DNA of 64,000 bases from Isochrysis galbana. Lineage: Eukaryota; Haptophyta; Isochrysidales; Isochrysidaceae. The stretch covers positions 57,268 through 121,267 of the forward strand of contig CM030934.1 in NCBI GenBank assembly GCA_018136815.1, given 5' to 3'. The notes beneath the pieces are model-generated. The model was not told where the DNA came from and searched no databases. It was given only the letters and a program-made list of their open reading frames with translations. Positions 31,656 to 41,411 of the stretch are shown here, one piece after another. Numbering within the stretch: the first letter of the stretch is position 1; each line of letters begins with the position of its first letter. The position numbers and the translations under genes were made by a program.

Positions 31656-32587
31656 ACGACGGTGGTCGCGATGGCTTCCTCGATTTGGCACGCAACGGTC
31701 TGCGCCGCGCCTCCTGTGGTGGTATCAGCAGCAACGCGATGGCCGATCGTTCATGCAGCGCCAGTAAGGTGACCTTTGCGTACTCCCCGCATGCCTACGT
31801 GGGTCTGAGTGCGCGTGACGCCGCTGTGCGCGACTTGGACACACTGCTCACCGGCCGCCGCTCTGACGCGGCCACGCTCATGCGTGCGGCATCCGCCTAC
31901 GATGCTGAAGGGCTGGGTGGTGCTCAGGCCGCCTTCGTCGTGTCGCCTGCATTCCACACCCTCGGTGCGGCCCCTAGGCCGAGTGCCGTGCGACCCGACG
32001 TCACGACAAGAGCGGCCACGTCGACTACCGACTTTCGAGGACTCATCGTACTCTTCCTGGCTGCGGGCGCCGACTCTTACAGCACACTGGTCCCCCTCGC
32101 GAATTGCGAAGGCCGCGACCTGCACGCCGACTACCAAGCAATGCGCACGGGTGCCGCGATCCCAACCACCGATCTGCTGCCGATTGGTGACGCGAATGGT
32201 GCACAGCCGTGTGGCACCTTTGGCCTCCATCCGCGCCTGAGCAACCTGCACGCGCTGTACGAGGCGGGCAGAGCCTCCTTCATCTCCAACATCGGACAGA
32301 TGGACGAGCCAGTCCACGCGCAGCAGTTGCGCACTGGGCAGAAGCAGTATCCGCTTGGAGCATTTGGTGGCGCTGCGCGTTGGCGAGACGTCCTCGCGGG
32401 CCTCGCAGCGCGGCTTGGATCGCAGAGGCGGCTGTGCCAGAGAAGGAGGGAAGGGCATCAGGCGTCTGCGACACCGCGACGCGGCCGCGTCGCGTCGAGC
32501 CCTGGCTGCCATGAGGGAGCAAAGTGCATGGTTCATGTCCCAGCGCACCGAGCTCGATCGGATGCGCCGCAGTGGCTCGCGCATTGA
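31656..32587 (+). CDS. DUF1501-domain region, continuous with the DUF1800 gene
   Basis: The frame GRDGFLDLARNGLRRASCGG (from about 31655) follows the DUF1800 end after another one-base shift. It then has DFRGLIVLFLAAGADSYSTL, TFGLHPRLSNLHALYEAGR and SFISNIGQMDEPVHAQQ, the N-terminal half of a DUF1501 (sulfatase-like fold) protein (xxhhhxxxGGxDxxxxhVP..., LHPxhxxLxxLY..G). After about 32420 the similarity is lost in all frames; a neighbouring frame (32355-32750) continues with SAWFMSQRTELDRM but is not recognised. In some algae the two domains form one polypeptide, and the spacing here suggests the same. The C-terminal half is degraded or lies beyond an unseen intron. Confidence 0.7.
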
Positions 32588-32750
32588 CATTCTATTTGAG
32601 CAAAGTGACGCCTGCGGCGAAGATTGCCTGAACCTGCCGAGCTACCCGCGTGTGATCACTGGCAACACGAACAAGTACTGCTACAAGGTGAAGTTGCAAG
32701 CCAATCTCTTCCCTGGGTTCATGTTTGCATTCCAATTGGTGCGCAGATGA

Positions 32751-33637
32751 CGTCTTGCCTTCAGCAGGCAGGCGATCAATCTCGGGCGGCCGACGAGTGG
32801 GACGGATCAATAAGGAATCCGGTGTGATGAATACTCTGTTTCAAAATACGTCTATCACTCCCGCGGCGGGCGCCGCGGTTCTTTACCGGTAGAGCCCCAG
32901 AGCTTGTGCAAGGGAGGGGCGAGGGGGGAGGAGAATCGCACCATTTTCTGGCGAAGATTTTCGTGGCGGCAGGTGGCCCCCCTGGGAGTTTTGTTGTGGA
33001 CTTTGGAAAATGGTCAAAAAATGTCCCCCCCCCCCCCCATATTAGTACTTAAAAAGCCCTGTTTGACCGCCCTAGGACGGGACGCAAGGCAGGTGGAGGG
33101 GGGGCGAGAGCAGCGGGCGTGGCTGCATAGTTAAGATGCGGAGTCGCGCGCGCGATGAGAATGTTAAGAAGTTTTTTTTTAAGTTGCATGTAGTAGGAAT
33201 ATGCACCGCAGCGGCATCGAGTGGATCCACGGACGATAGGCGGACCTGTGATGTTGAGAGAGCGAGGAAGTATCGATGATGGCGCATGGGCAAGCGGGTG
33301 CTGTCATATACCTTACGACCTCGTACATGTGCAAATGGTCTACGGGAAAACATAACTCTAGGCACAATTCACATTAACATATCTCGCAAATCTTGATGAT
33401 GAAGAACAAGCATTGGGATGAAGTTAGTCCCGTTGCAAGAGAGTGCAAGCCGCTTGCTCATGCTTCGAGTGGCATCGCCGTTCGTATTGCGTAAACACGG
33501 CTGCTTGACTGGCTTGTCTAGTTATAGCAGATGGTTACCGGGACTACGGAAAGGCTCCAATGGAGCCAAACCAAACGGTTGCCGTTGATGGGCTTGGGGC
33601 TCTATAGCCTTTACTCCTTGGGCAAAGGCACTGGCGC
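32751..33637. other. no gene; poly-C tract and repeat fragment
   Basis: A C run at 33027-33040 and a ~33-bp match (inverted) to 286-318. GAGAATGTTAAGAAG at about 33156 resembles the GAGACTATTAA(A)AAG boundary word at 14380 and 23500. Nothing coding recognised. Confidence 0.45.
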
Positions 33638-34617
33638 TTACAATGTGTAGAAGATGGTTGCTCCAATGCAGCGCAATCGTAGATCAGCCTCCACCGGCGA
33701 AACCAGGCCGCCTGTCGTTGCAAAGAGGACCGCGCCTACGCCCGCGATGGGTGTGGCAAGTGGTGCTCCAAATGCCGTAGTTGCAGCATGCTGGAAGAAG
33801 GCCCAGTTGATGAGGCCACCGCGAACGGCCATGATGCAAAAAGATGCCATCAGATTATACCGCTTCAGCAGTACGGGCGGCACAGAATAGGCAGTGCTAA
33901 GCAGCGCCGAGCCAACAAGCACCGATCGTAGTGCGGGGGAAGAGAGCGGAGGATGTGCATAACCTAGACCGGCTCCAAGACAGAGGCATGCAATCACAGT
34001 TGCCCAGCTGTGCTTGAGCGTCATCTCTCCCGATGCAGAGGCAGTTTTGGTTTGTTGACCTGCAGAACGGGGACAGATGGAGTGAGACCCGGCCGATCGG
34101 TGTGCAGCTGCATCAGACATCTGAGATTTGGACCATCAAACTGGAGTCGACACAACGACCTCAATGACTGTGTCGCAGTGGAGTCTCAGCGTTCATGTTC
34201 GATGTGTGCAGGCCCATCGAATCCACCACCCGCCCCCCCACACCTGCCTTCCGCCCCCGACCCTGACCCTTCCTGCTGACTGAATCACCCAACCACCAGC
34301 ACTGGCACCTTGTCAATCTCAACGGCAAAGAGCTGGTTGAGCCCTGTGATGTAGATGTTGATGAGCAGCGAGGGCAAGGTAGCACACGATACAAGCGGCA
34401 CTAGCACAGAAAGGAGCGTGGAAGCCGGGACGCTGGAAGGCGCGGCGAAGAGCTAGTGAGCAGGAATGCACATGGCCGAGCCTGTTAGAGTGTGTGGGCG
34501 CGAGAAGCGCCAGAGAAGCTCAAGGGGACGGAGCGGGCCGCCGTTGGCTTTGGTTGCGGTCACGGACAAAGCCTCATGCGGCTGCTCGAGCTTGTCGACG
34601 ATGCGCTCGGCGCATGC
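33638..34617 (-). pseudogene. homogentisate prenyltransferase (UbiA family), interrupted
   Basis: Two exons of a plastid tocopherol/plastoquinone-pathway enzyme. Exon 1 (34617-34309) has LLWRFSRPHTLTGSAM, then INIYITGLNQLFAVEIDK, the N-x-Y-I-x-G-L-N-Q-L-x-D-x-E-I-D-K substrate/Mg site, except that the first Asp is Ala here (QLFAV). An intron, 34308-34060, has GT and CAG ends. Exon 2 starts at 34059 with VNKPKLPL, then one base is missing near 34037 before ASGEMTLKHSWATVIAC and TAYSVPPVLLKRYNLMASF. Exon 2 loses similarity after about 33720, and a further intron is likely. A TAG stop lies in frame at 34455-34453. The 5' (transit peptide) and 3' parts are not identified. Identity is firm; integrity is doubtful. 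Confidence 0.8.
34060..34308 (-). other. intron of the prenyltransferase gene
   Basis: 249 bp with a GT donor directly after the EIDK codons and a CTGCAG acceptor directly before the VNKPKLPL codons. The protein motif EIDKVNKP is conserved across the family, so the junction is fixed to the base. This is the clearest spliceosomal intron in the window. Confidence 0.85.
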
Positions 34618-34620
34618 TTA

Positions 34621-34837
34621 CGGCGAGGGGAGACGACGGGACGGGAGCGCGCGGGGCGACAGCCGCGACGAGGGGGCGCCCGCGCCAGTGTGGGCAGAAG
34701 CGCGGCTAGCAGCAGAGCCGTCGCGCCGCGCGCCATTTCTGCGACCGAGCTCAGAGTCTATTGTTCTTCTAGTTTAACCTTAGTGCGGTTGTACGGGAGC
34801 CTTCATCGGCAACTCGGTAACGGATAACGGAAACCGT
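34621..34837. other. GC-rich sequence, no gene seen
   Basis: Upstream of the recognisable prenyltransferase exon. It may hold its transit-peptide exon, since Ala/Arg/Ser-rich minus-strand sequence is present, but nothing can be assigned. Confidence 0.3.
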
Positions 34838-35010
34838 TAGAAATTGTAGTCTCGTAAGAGGTCTTGTTGGCTAGCATCCCTAGCCACATACACCGGACGA
34901 GCCATGCACCAACCGCGCACACCCCCATCGCGGGGTAGGGGCTCCGTTGCCGATGAGGCACGGTCCCTCAGCACTAGGATTAAACTAGGACAACAAGAAA
35001 ACTCTGACAG
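34838..35010 (+). repeat. module F, copy 2
   Basis: Nearly identical to 5965-6147 over its whole length, including GGTTGGTGCATGGCTCGTCC in inverse sense and the final AACAAGAAAACTCTGACAG. Unlike copy 1 it is not followed by family A, so the module can stand alone. Confidence 0.85.
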
Positions 35011-35169
35011 AAACGGAGCATCGAGCAACGGAGTCCCTACATGATAAAAACGGGTTTACCGTGTTTGGACAGAGGCCAAAAACAGCCCGTTTTCACCGTG
35101 TTTCAAACGCCCTCCCTAGCAGCATGCCGTGTTTGCGAGGTTCCTGTGTTCTGTGTTTCTAGAATATCA

Positions 35170-35336
35170 CAGTGTGAGAAAAAGTCCCGCTGGGGGACAA
35201 TAAGAAAAAACTGGGCTCAAGCAGACAAGTCCCCGGCACCCGGGGAGACAGCCGCGAGAGGCGAGGCGGGAGAGGAGAATTCTCTCGGGGGAGCATTAGA
35301 GAGGGTGAGGGCCGTCCGAAACAACTGTAATGTAGC
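35170..35336 (-). repeat. interspersed repeat family E, copy 2
   Basis: Inverted match to 5349-5518, from CAGTGTGAGAAAAAGTCCCG to CAACTGTAATGTAGCG. Confidence 0.8.
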
Positions 35337-35669
35337 GGGTGGGGCGTTGCTGATCTCACTCTTGGAGCTTGCCTGCGAGGGCGCGCCGGCAGCTAGCGCG
35401 GAACGCGGTTCTTGTGGGGAGCTCATGGAGCTTTCCTCGGGGGTGACTACGGGCATGGTGATCGACGCACGACGCACGACGCACGCACGGAGCACGGTGG
35501 GCGCGGAAGTGCGAAAGGAGGCTTGTGGGAGGTGGTGGCAGGCGACTGGGGGTGGCTCAGGCGCGTGCTTGACTTGTATTGACTCGTTGACTCGGGGTAT
35601 AGACTCGGGAACTCGGGGGGACTCGCTTGGGAACACGGTGGGACTCGACGAAGTTGCTACAAAAATCAC
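35217..35669 (-). CDS. Ser/Pro/Ala-rich hypothetical frame, possible element leader ORF
   Basis: A 150-codon minus-strand frame. Its end lies inside repeat E. Upstream is a GTTTACGTTAGTTTTCTGAG ... TTTCTTGTGAGTGA motif shared with 14060-14105 and 54105-54155. Composition is disordered and no domain is visible; it could be a retroelement 5' ORF or chance. Confidence 0.25.
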   Translation of the reverse strand: MIFVATSSSPTVFPSESPRVPESIPRVNESIQVKHAPEPPPVACHHLPQASFRTSAPTVLRACVVRRASITMPVVTPEESSMSSPQEPRSALAAGAPSQASSKSEISNAPPATLQLFRTALTLSNAPPREFSSPASPLAAVSPGAGDLSA

Positions 35670-36770
35670 TCACAAGAAACCAAAAACCAAAGTCCTTGGG
35701 CTCAGAAAACTAACGTAAACACTCCGGAATCATACGATAAACAAACCCCTCCCCGCGCGGCGAAGGCTGAAGTCGCGATCGCTCGTCATGCGCGAAGATA
35801 TACGGAAAGAGAGCGCATAACTACGCCACCGAAGGGTTCGAACTATCGTTAAAGTGGAACTCGTCCGCTGAAGCCAACGCGGAGGGTCGAGGAGAGATCC
35901 AAACTCGCGCGGGGGGAGAAGGCGATGTGCGGAGAGACCTTCTAGACAAGCGACGAGCAAGGGGCGACGAAACAAGACGCGAGACGCGAGGCGCGTGCCA
36001 TTCGTTCTTCCTTTCTTTCATCGAAACCGCGACGAAACTAACATTAAACGTCGGTGCCCCCTCCGCGAGGATCGCGAAGAAGAACGGACGAGATGGAGGC
36101 AATCATCGAAGGAACCGCGAGAGGAATCGAAGCGAGGGGGGAACAACGACGGCCGGAGGAAACGAACCGCGCGCGGGGGAGAAGAGAACCTCGCGGGGGG
36201 GGGGGATTAATATAACGGCCGGAGGCGACGGACGGCACGCCGAGGGAAAGAACCTGCCGCGGGGGGGGCGAGGGACCGAGGGCACGGCGGGGCAGCGTGG
36301 GAGGGCGCGAGGCCGATCTCGGAATCGCGTCCTTTCCCTCGCGGAGCGCGGAGAGACCCCCCACGAGATATCTTGGGACCGGAGAATGTTTTGGACGAAT
36401 CTTCTTGCCGTCGGCCGAGGAGAGGCGGACGGAGAGAGAGAGAGAGAGAGAGAGAGAGTCTCGCAGAGCGACTGCAGAACGAGAAGTCGAAGTCATGCCG
36501 GTTTATTACCTTAAACGAGCCAACAATTATAGTAACAGCAAAAACAAAATTCGAATCGCAAATTTCGAGACCAAAACCTGCAAACCTGGACTTGAGACCA
36601 TGGGGAATCCGAATCTGTGTGTCTTGTGCGTCAGTGGCAACACGGGGAACTGTTCAATTGTAATTGTGAGCGCGTACCTTACACGAATATTCATGCCTAC
36701 AGCCTTCAGATGGGCAGGAATACAACAGCCCTCCTAGCGGCCCTAGTGTGTTGGATTGTAAGAGGGGGTA
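35670..36770. other. no gene; (AG)n microsatellite at 36431-36458
   Basis: GC-rich sequence with many CGCGGGG words, resembling 54780-55000 in style, and a 28-base GA dinucleotide run. The more AT-balanced part at 36480-36740 shows no recognisable protein. Confidence 0.45.
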
Positions 36771-36960
36771 CCACGTTAGAAATTGTAGTCTTATAAGAGG
36801 TGTTGTTGGCTAGCATCCCAAGCCACATACACCGGACGAGCCATGCGCCAACCGCGCGCACACCGCACACCCCCATCGTGAGGTTAGGGGCGCCGTTGCC
36901 GATGCGGCACGGTCCCTCAGCAATAGGATTAAACTAAGACAAAAAGAAAACTTTGACAAC
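36771..36960 (+). repeat. module F, copy 3
   Basis: ACGTTAGAAATTGTAGTCTT to AAGAAAACTTTGACAAC. It contains a small insertion (CGCACACCG) relative to copies 1 and 2, and is followed directly by family B. Confidence 0.85.
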
Positions 36961-37033
36961 ATCATCACAAGATATCATCACACGCCACCAATGACGGGGC
37001 ACGCAGGGCCCGGCGGCGGCGGATGGCGGCGCT

Positions 37034-37064
<31 letters not shown>

Positions 37065-38720
37065 GAAGGGGGGTACCAGCTTCCTGGCGGGGGAACCCAA
37101 CAGCTGAGGGTGCACTGAAGGAGTCGGCGGTGAGGAAGAGGGGCGGTGGGTGGCCGGAGGAGGCGAGGTGTGAGGAAAGTCCAAGGTGGCGAGAGGGCTC
37201 ACGCAGTGAAGGAGAGGGCGAGTGAACGAGGTGCACTTGCCTGTGCGCGGGGAGGGGAGGGGGGGAGGGGACGGGGACGGAGGTAGCGAAGACGAGGCGA
37301 GAATTCGAGACCATGGCGTGGTCGGGGGGCGGCGGGATCAAGGAAGGTGGCGAGGGAGGAAGAGGAGAGAGAGGAGGGTGGCGGGGGAAGACGGCGGAGG
37401 GGCCGAGGGAGGCGGCAAGACACGAGGAGAGAAAGAAGGAGGAGATGGCGGAGATGGTTGAGTAGGGCGCGGGGTAAGGGCGAGAGAAGGAGGCGAGGGT
37501 ACGGGAGCTGAAAATGGTGGAGGCGGTTGAGCAGACGGCGATGGATCAACCGCGGCTGTGACAGCGGCGGTGGCGAGGGTGGAGGTAGCGAATGGGGCTG
37601 TCTCGAGGGCGGTGGCAATTGTGGTTGTAGCGACGGCGGCGGTGACGGCAGCGGCGGTGATGGCGACAACGGCAAATTTGGTGGAGGCGGGGTGGAGGCG
37701 GTTAGGGCGACGGAGGCAGTCGAGAGTTGCGATGAGGGAAAAGGTGGAAAGGGCGGATGTGGTGAGAGTGGAGGCGGCGAGGTGGCAAGAGGGCGGCGGT
37801 GAGGGCTTTGACGATAAGGCGAGAGGTGGTGATGGCTTGCGTCGAGGCGGTGATGAGGTGACTAGAAAGGTGGCAGTGGGGGCGAGGGTGACGAGTGCAG
37901 GAGGGGCGAGAGGACCGGTGCTAGGACCGGCGCAGACTCGTTCGGTGGGGGAGAGGGATACGACATACTGTCGGGTGACGAGGCGGCAGGAGAGTGGTAG
38001 AAGCGGCAGGAAGGCGGGCGGGAGGACCGGCGAGAGGACCTGCGGGATGGGCGGTAGAAGGGGAGGGGCATGGTACAGATTGTCCGGCGATGGGGCGGCG
38101 GTAGAGGCGGCAGGAGCAGCAGGAACGGCGGAGGGAAAATGTTAGAGAAGCTGCGGGAGGAACGGTGGGAGCGGCAGGAGGAGTGGGAAGAGTGGCGGCG
38201 GGGGAAGCGGCGGAATCGACGGGAGGAGTGGCGAGATGCGACAGACTGCTGGATGCCACTGCAACAGAAAGGGGCAAGACACGGGCAGGAGCGGTGGGAA
38301 GACGGGCGAGAGCGGTCGGCGAACCGGCGTGCGGAATGACGTGAGGAGCGGTGTGTTGCGGCCGGAAAAGCGGCCGGAGGAGCGGCGGGATGCTGAGAAG
38401 GATGTGACAGGGTGTGAGGAGCGACAGGAGGGCCATGAGTGGGAGGAGCAGTGGTGAGCGTGGCGGGAGGAGCAGCTGCGGGAGGGGCGATGGGAAGCGA
38501 CTGACGGCAGGAGCGGCGGGAAGCGACTGAGGGGAGGAGTTGCGGAAGGGGCTGAAGGGGGAAAGGGGGAAGAAGCAGATGGTTAGGTTACGGGATGACC
38601 GAAGCGACGGAGGAGCGGCGGGAAGAGCGACAGAACGCGCTCGCTGCAGCACAGCGCGAAGGCAAGCAAGTAGCAGCGGCCGCGGTAGTTGTTGTGGCAG
38701 GGGATAATTGCTCTTTGGGT
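36945..38720 (-). repeat. GC-rich interspersed repeat family B, copy 2
   Basis: Inverted counterpart of 14640-16465. It includes a run of about 34 G (37029-37063) not present at this length in copy 1. Internal sequence between the copies is rearranged by several indels. Confidence 0.8.
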
Positions 38721-38948
38721 TGCCGAAGCATTTCCACCCCCCTCGCGAGGCGCCGGAGTTTCTCTGCTGCCAACATAGGAGAGTGACACCCGGTGACACC
38801 TGGAAATGACATTTCACGGGTTGCATGTGTCGTCCCACGTGAGCGAGTATTGTTATTGGGTCAGTTGATGAGCCTCTGTGCTGCATTGATTGTCATGGAG
38901 TTGTAACGGTTTCCATGAGGGGCCAACAGAGTTCCGAAGCGGCTGAAA

Positions 38949-39076
38949 GCCGGGGGAAGCCCCTTCCTAGGCGTCTCCCCCCCGGAATTATCGTTAAAAC
39001 AATATGGTCATGGCCGGGGGAAGCCCCATCCTAGGCGTCTCCCCCCCGGAATTATCGTTAAAACAATATGGTCATG
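38949..39076. repeat. 64-bp tandem duplication
   Basis: GCCGGGGGAAGCCCCTTCCT through AACAATATGGTCATG is present twice with a single difference (CCTT versus CCAT). Confidence 0.9.
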
Positions 39077-40030
39077 GAGCGCGTGCCCCTCCCCTCCCCT
39101 CCTGCTGCCACCCCCGCCGCGACGGAAGAACGGGCCATGCATGCCCGACGTCTCGCACCCGAAGCCGAAGCCGAAACGCCCACGAGAGGGCGCTCCCGAG
39201 GAGTGGCAAGCAAGAGACTGAAATCCCAAGTAAGGTTTTTTTCGACTGAGCCCCCAAGGGGGGGGTACATACCTTCCCACTCGTCGACCCTTTTTTGCGT
39301 ATATGAGCAACGCCACGTGGCGTTATGCCGCAATAAATAAAGCATACTGAGACATTACGCGCACCGCCCCTAGAAGGCTGGTCTAACCTATGGGGGTGAA
39401 AAAAAGAAAATTTTGAGATTGGGCCAAATGAAGAAAGTAACCTGCAAATAAGCTTCAAGGGGGTGGGAAACAAGCATATCCAACCTCTTTTCCTTCCATC
39501 TTCCATGTCCATGGCGGTAGCTAGGTAGAATGCCTGACCTAACGAGTCTCGATCGACCCTTTTTGTTTTCGGAATCGTCCACGTTCGCCAGGGAATCTTT
39601 CTCCTGCCCACATCCTACGTCCTGCCCCGCGCCGTTCTTACCCTGCGCCTCTTTTGCCGCCCATCTTGTCGCTTGCTTTGCCCCTCACCTGGCTTACCTC
39701 CTTGCGTGCCCCTAGCGTTTTTAGGTTGTGCCACGCGTGTGAGTGCCTCAGGTGCAAGGAACTGCCCCTTTATGTGACCCTGATCTCCCTCAGGTGCTGG
39801 CCGTTGGATTATATCGTGGCACTACTTTACACCGGACTTCATCAAGCCAATTATGGGTTTTCGAAAGATTCCTTCCTTATTCTGTGCGTAACTGTCGCCC
39901 CCCTTCGGATCGTCCGTCGCCCCGTCACTCTCTTGTCGGCATTCTCTTCCTTGTTCGGTCTGTCAGCAGGTTGAGGTGCTCAAGCCCGCTCAGCCGTCCC
40001 ACTCCGCCATTCCCGCCGCGCCTTCCGCAA
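39077..40030. other. no gene recognised
   Basis: Open frames exist on both strands (for example 39072-39611 minus and 39743-40171 plus), but none has a recognisable domain or conserved motif. Confidence 0.4.
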
Positions 40031-40507
40031 GTCGACAGGAGCTGGCTGGGGGGTCCTGATCAGGGGGGCCCAGGGGGAGGAGGGGTTGGTCAGAGCGAGA
40101 AGCAAGCCAATGCGGGCCAGGGCGTGCGATCTGTGCCCAGCTCTCTGGGAGAGTCTGGGCAGTCTGGGTGAGTCCCCCCTGCATGCCAAGAGGCAGCGCA
40201 AGGGGGTGGATGGTTCTCGCCCCCCATGAGGGAGGTCGAGAGCAACTAATCTTATGATTGGTCGCCATGGAGGGGGGCCTCGCGCCCCCCCCACTCTCTC
40301 GACTCCCCTCATGGGGGGCGAGAACCATCCACCCCCCTGCGCTGCCTCTTGGCATGTAGGGGGGACTCACCCAGACTGCCCAGACTCTCCCTGAGAGCTG
40401 GGCACAGATCGCACGCCCTGGCCTGCGCTGGCCTGCTTGTCGCACTGACCAACCCCTCCTCCCCCTGGGCCCCCCTGATCAGGACCCCCCAGCCAACTCC
40501 AGTCGAC
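40031..40507. repeat. large foldback: ~210-bp inverted arms, 57-bp spacer
   Basis: The left arm 40031-40240 (GTCGACAGGAGCTGGCTGGG ... CCCCATGAGGGAGGTCGAG) is the near-perfect inverse of 40298-40507. The RNA or single-stranded DNA would form a long hairpin. A diverged partial relative of the downstream flank is at 48830-48960. Confidence 0.92.
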
Positions 40508-41025
40508 CGGCAGGGGCACGAGAGCCAGCGATGGAGAGGCAGGAGGGGCCAGGGCCATGCCCCAGCCTCACCTGCCCCCTGAGCTGTGCTCCCAGGCCCC
40601 CTGCAGGCCTCCTGGGGACCTGAAGAGGGGCCGCAGGCGCGCGCCATGGCCAGAGCCGCCAAGCACCCGGATGGGCACCGCTACGGCGGAGGCTGCATGC
40701 AACTCATTCACCCGTGATGACAAACATGGGGGAGCATGAACGAGGGGCTGAGCGCAGCAAAGGGCAGAGGAGGCGACACGAGGGCTTGAAACACGCAACG
40801 ATCGTTCGGCCAGGTGACGTTAGCGTAGTCGTCGGCGCCACACACGGCCGTCGATTTCGCGGTGAGCGCGGGTGGCGGCGGCGATTGGCGTGGCTGCTAG
40901 GACGGCACTTTCGGATATGGTGCCTGGTGCGGCATTCTATCCCAGTGGGAGACCGAGATAGCGCCGGCAGGCAAGCAGAGCGACGCACGGCCAGGTGGGC
41001 TGGCTCAGATGAGGCGCCCCTTAGC
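40508..41025. other. no gene recognised; flank shared with 48.8 kb
   Basis: 40530-40660 (GGAGAGGCAGGAGGGGCC..., CTGCCCCCTGAGCTG) resembles 48850-48960. No protein recognised. Confidence 0.4.
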
Positions 41026-41411
41026 GATTTTAGCGTTGAGCGTCTTTATAGTTTTATGTGATAATTACGTACACGTTCCAGTCTATGAAATCATAGAAGT
41101 ATTGTATTGTGGTGCGTACAGAACTAAGCTGTATCGACCGTGTTTGCTGGTTATGACCATGGCTTCTTAATGCGCTGCGAGAGGCGCGCTTGAAGGCCAT
41201 CGATAAAAATTATACCGAAGGGGGCCCGAAATATATTTCCGCGCGGCCGCCAGAGGCTTGAAATTGAGTATTTTTCGAAAATTTTGCCGGAGGACCCTGG
41301 AATTTTTTGCTGATCTTTCATACCAGAACCTATAGGGAGCTTATTTAGGTCCTCGTTTGCCCATTACCGATGGTGCCCTCCGCACCCCCCTAGTGAGTGA
41401 CCGGGCTACCA
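41026..41411 (-). repeat. interspersed repeat family C, copy 2
   Basis: Inverted counterpart of 8564-8957, ending with the words CTAGTGAGTGACCGGGCTA. The same GTGAGTGACCGGGCTA word is also found at about 42012 and 49718 inside the large duplication. Confidence 0.85.

Noticed and set aside
28241-32587. Bacterial contamination, because DUF1800 and DUF1501 are bacterial-type neighbours
   Set aside because: The Pro-rich stalk, signal-like start, Cys insert and seamless eukaryotic repeat context on both sides argue for a resident algal gene.
39072-39611. A 179-codon minus-strand frame
   Set aside because: No recognisable motif and it overlaps the 64-bp tandem duplication and other open frames; it may be chance.
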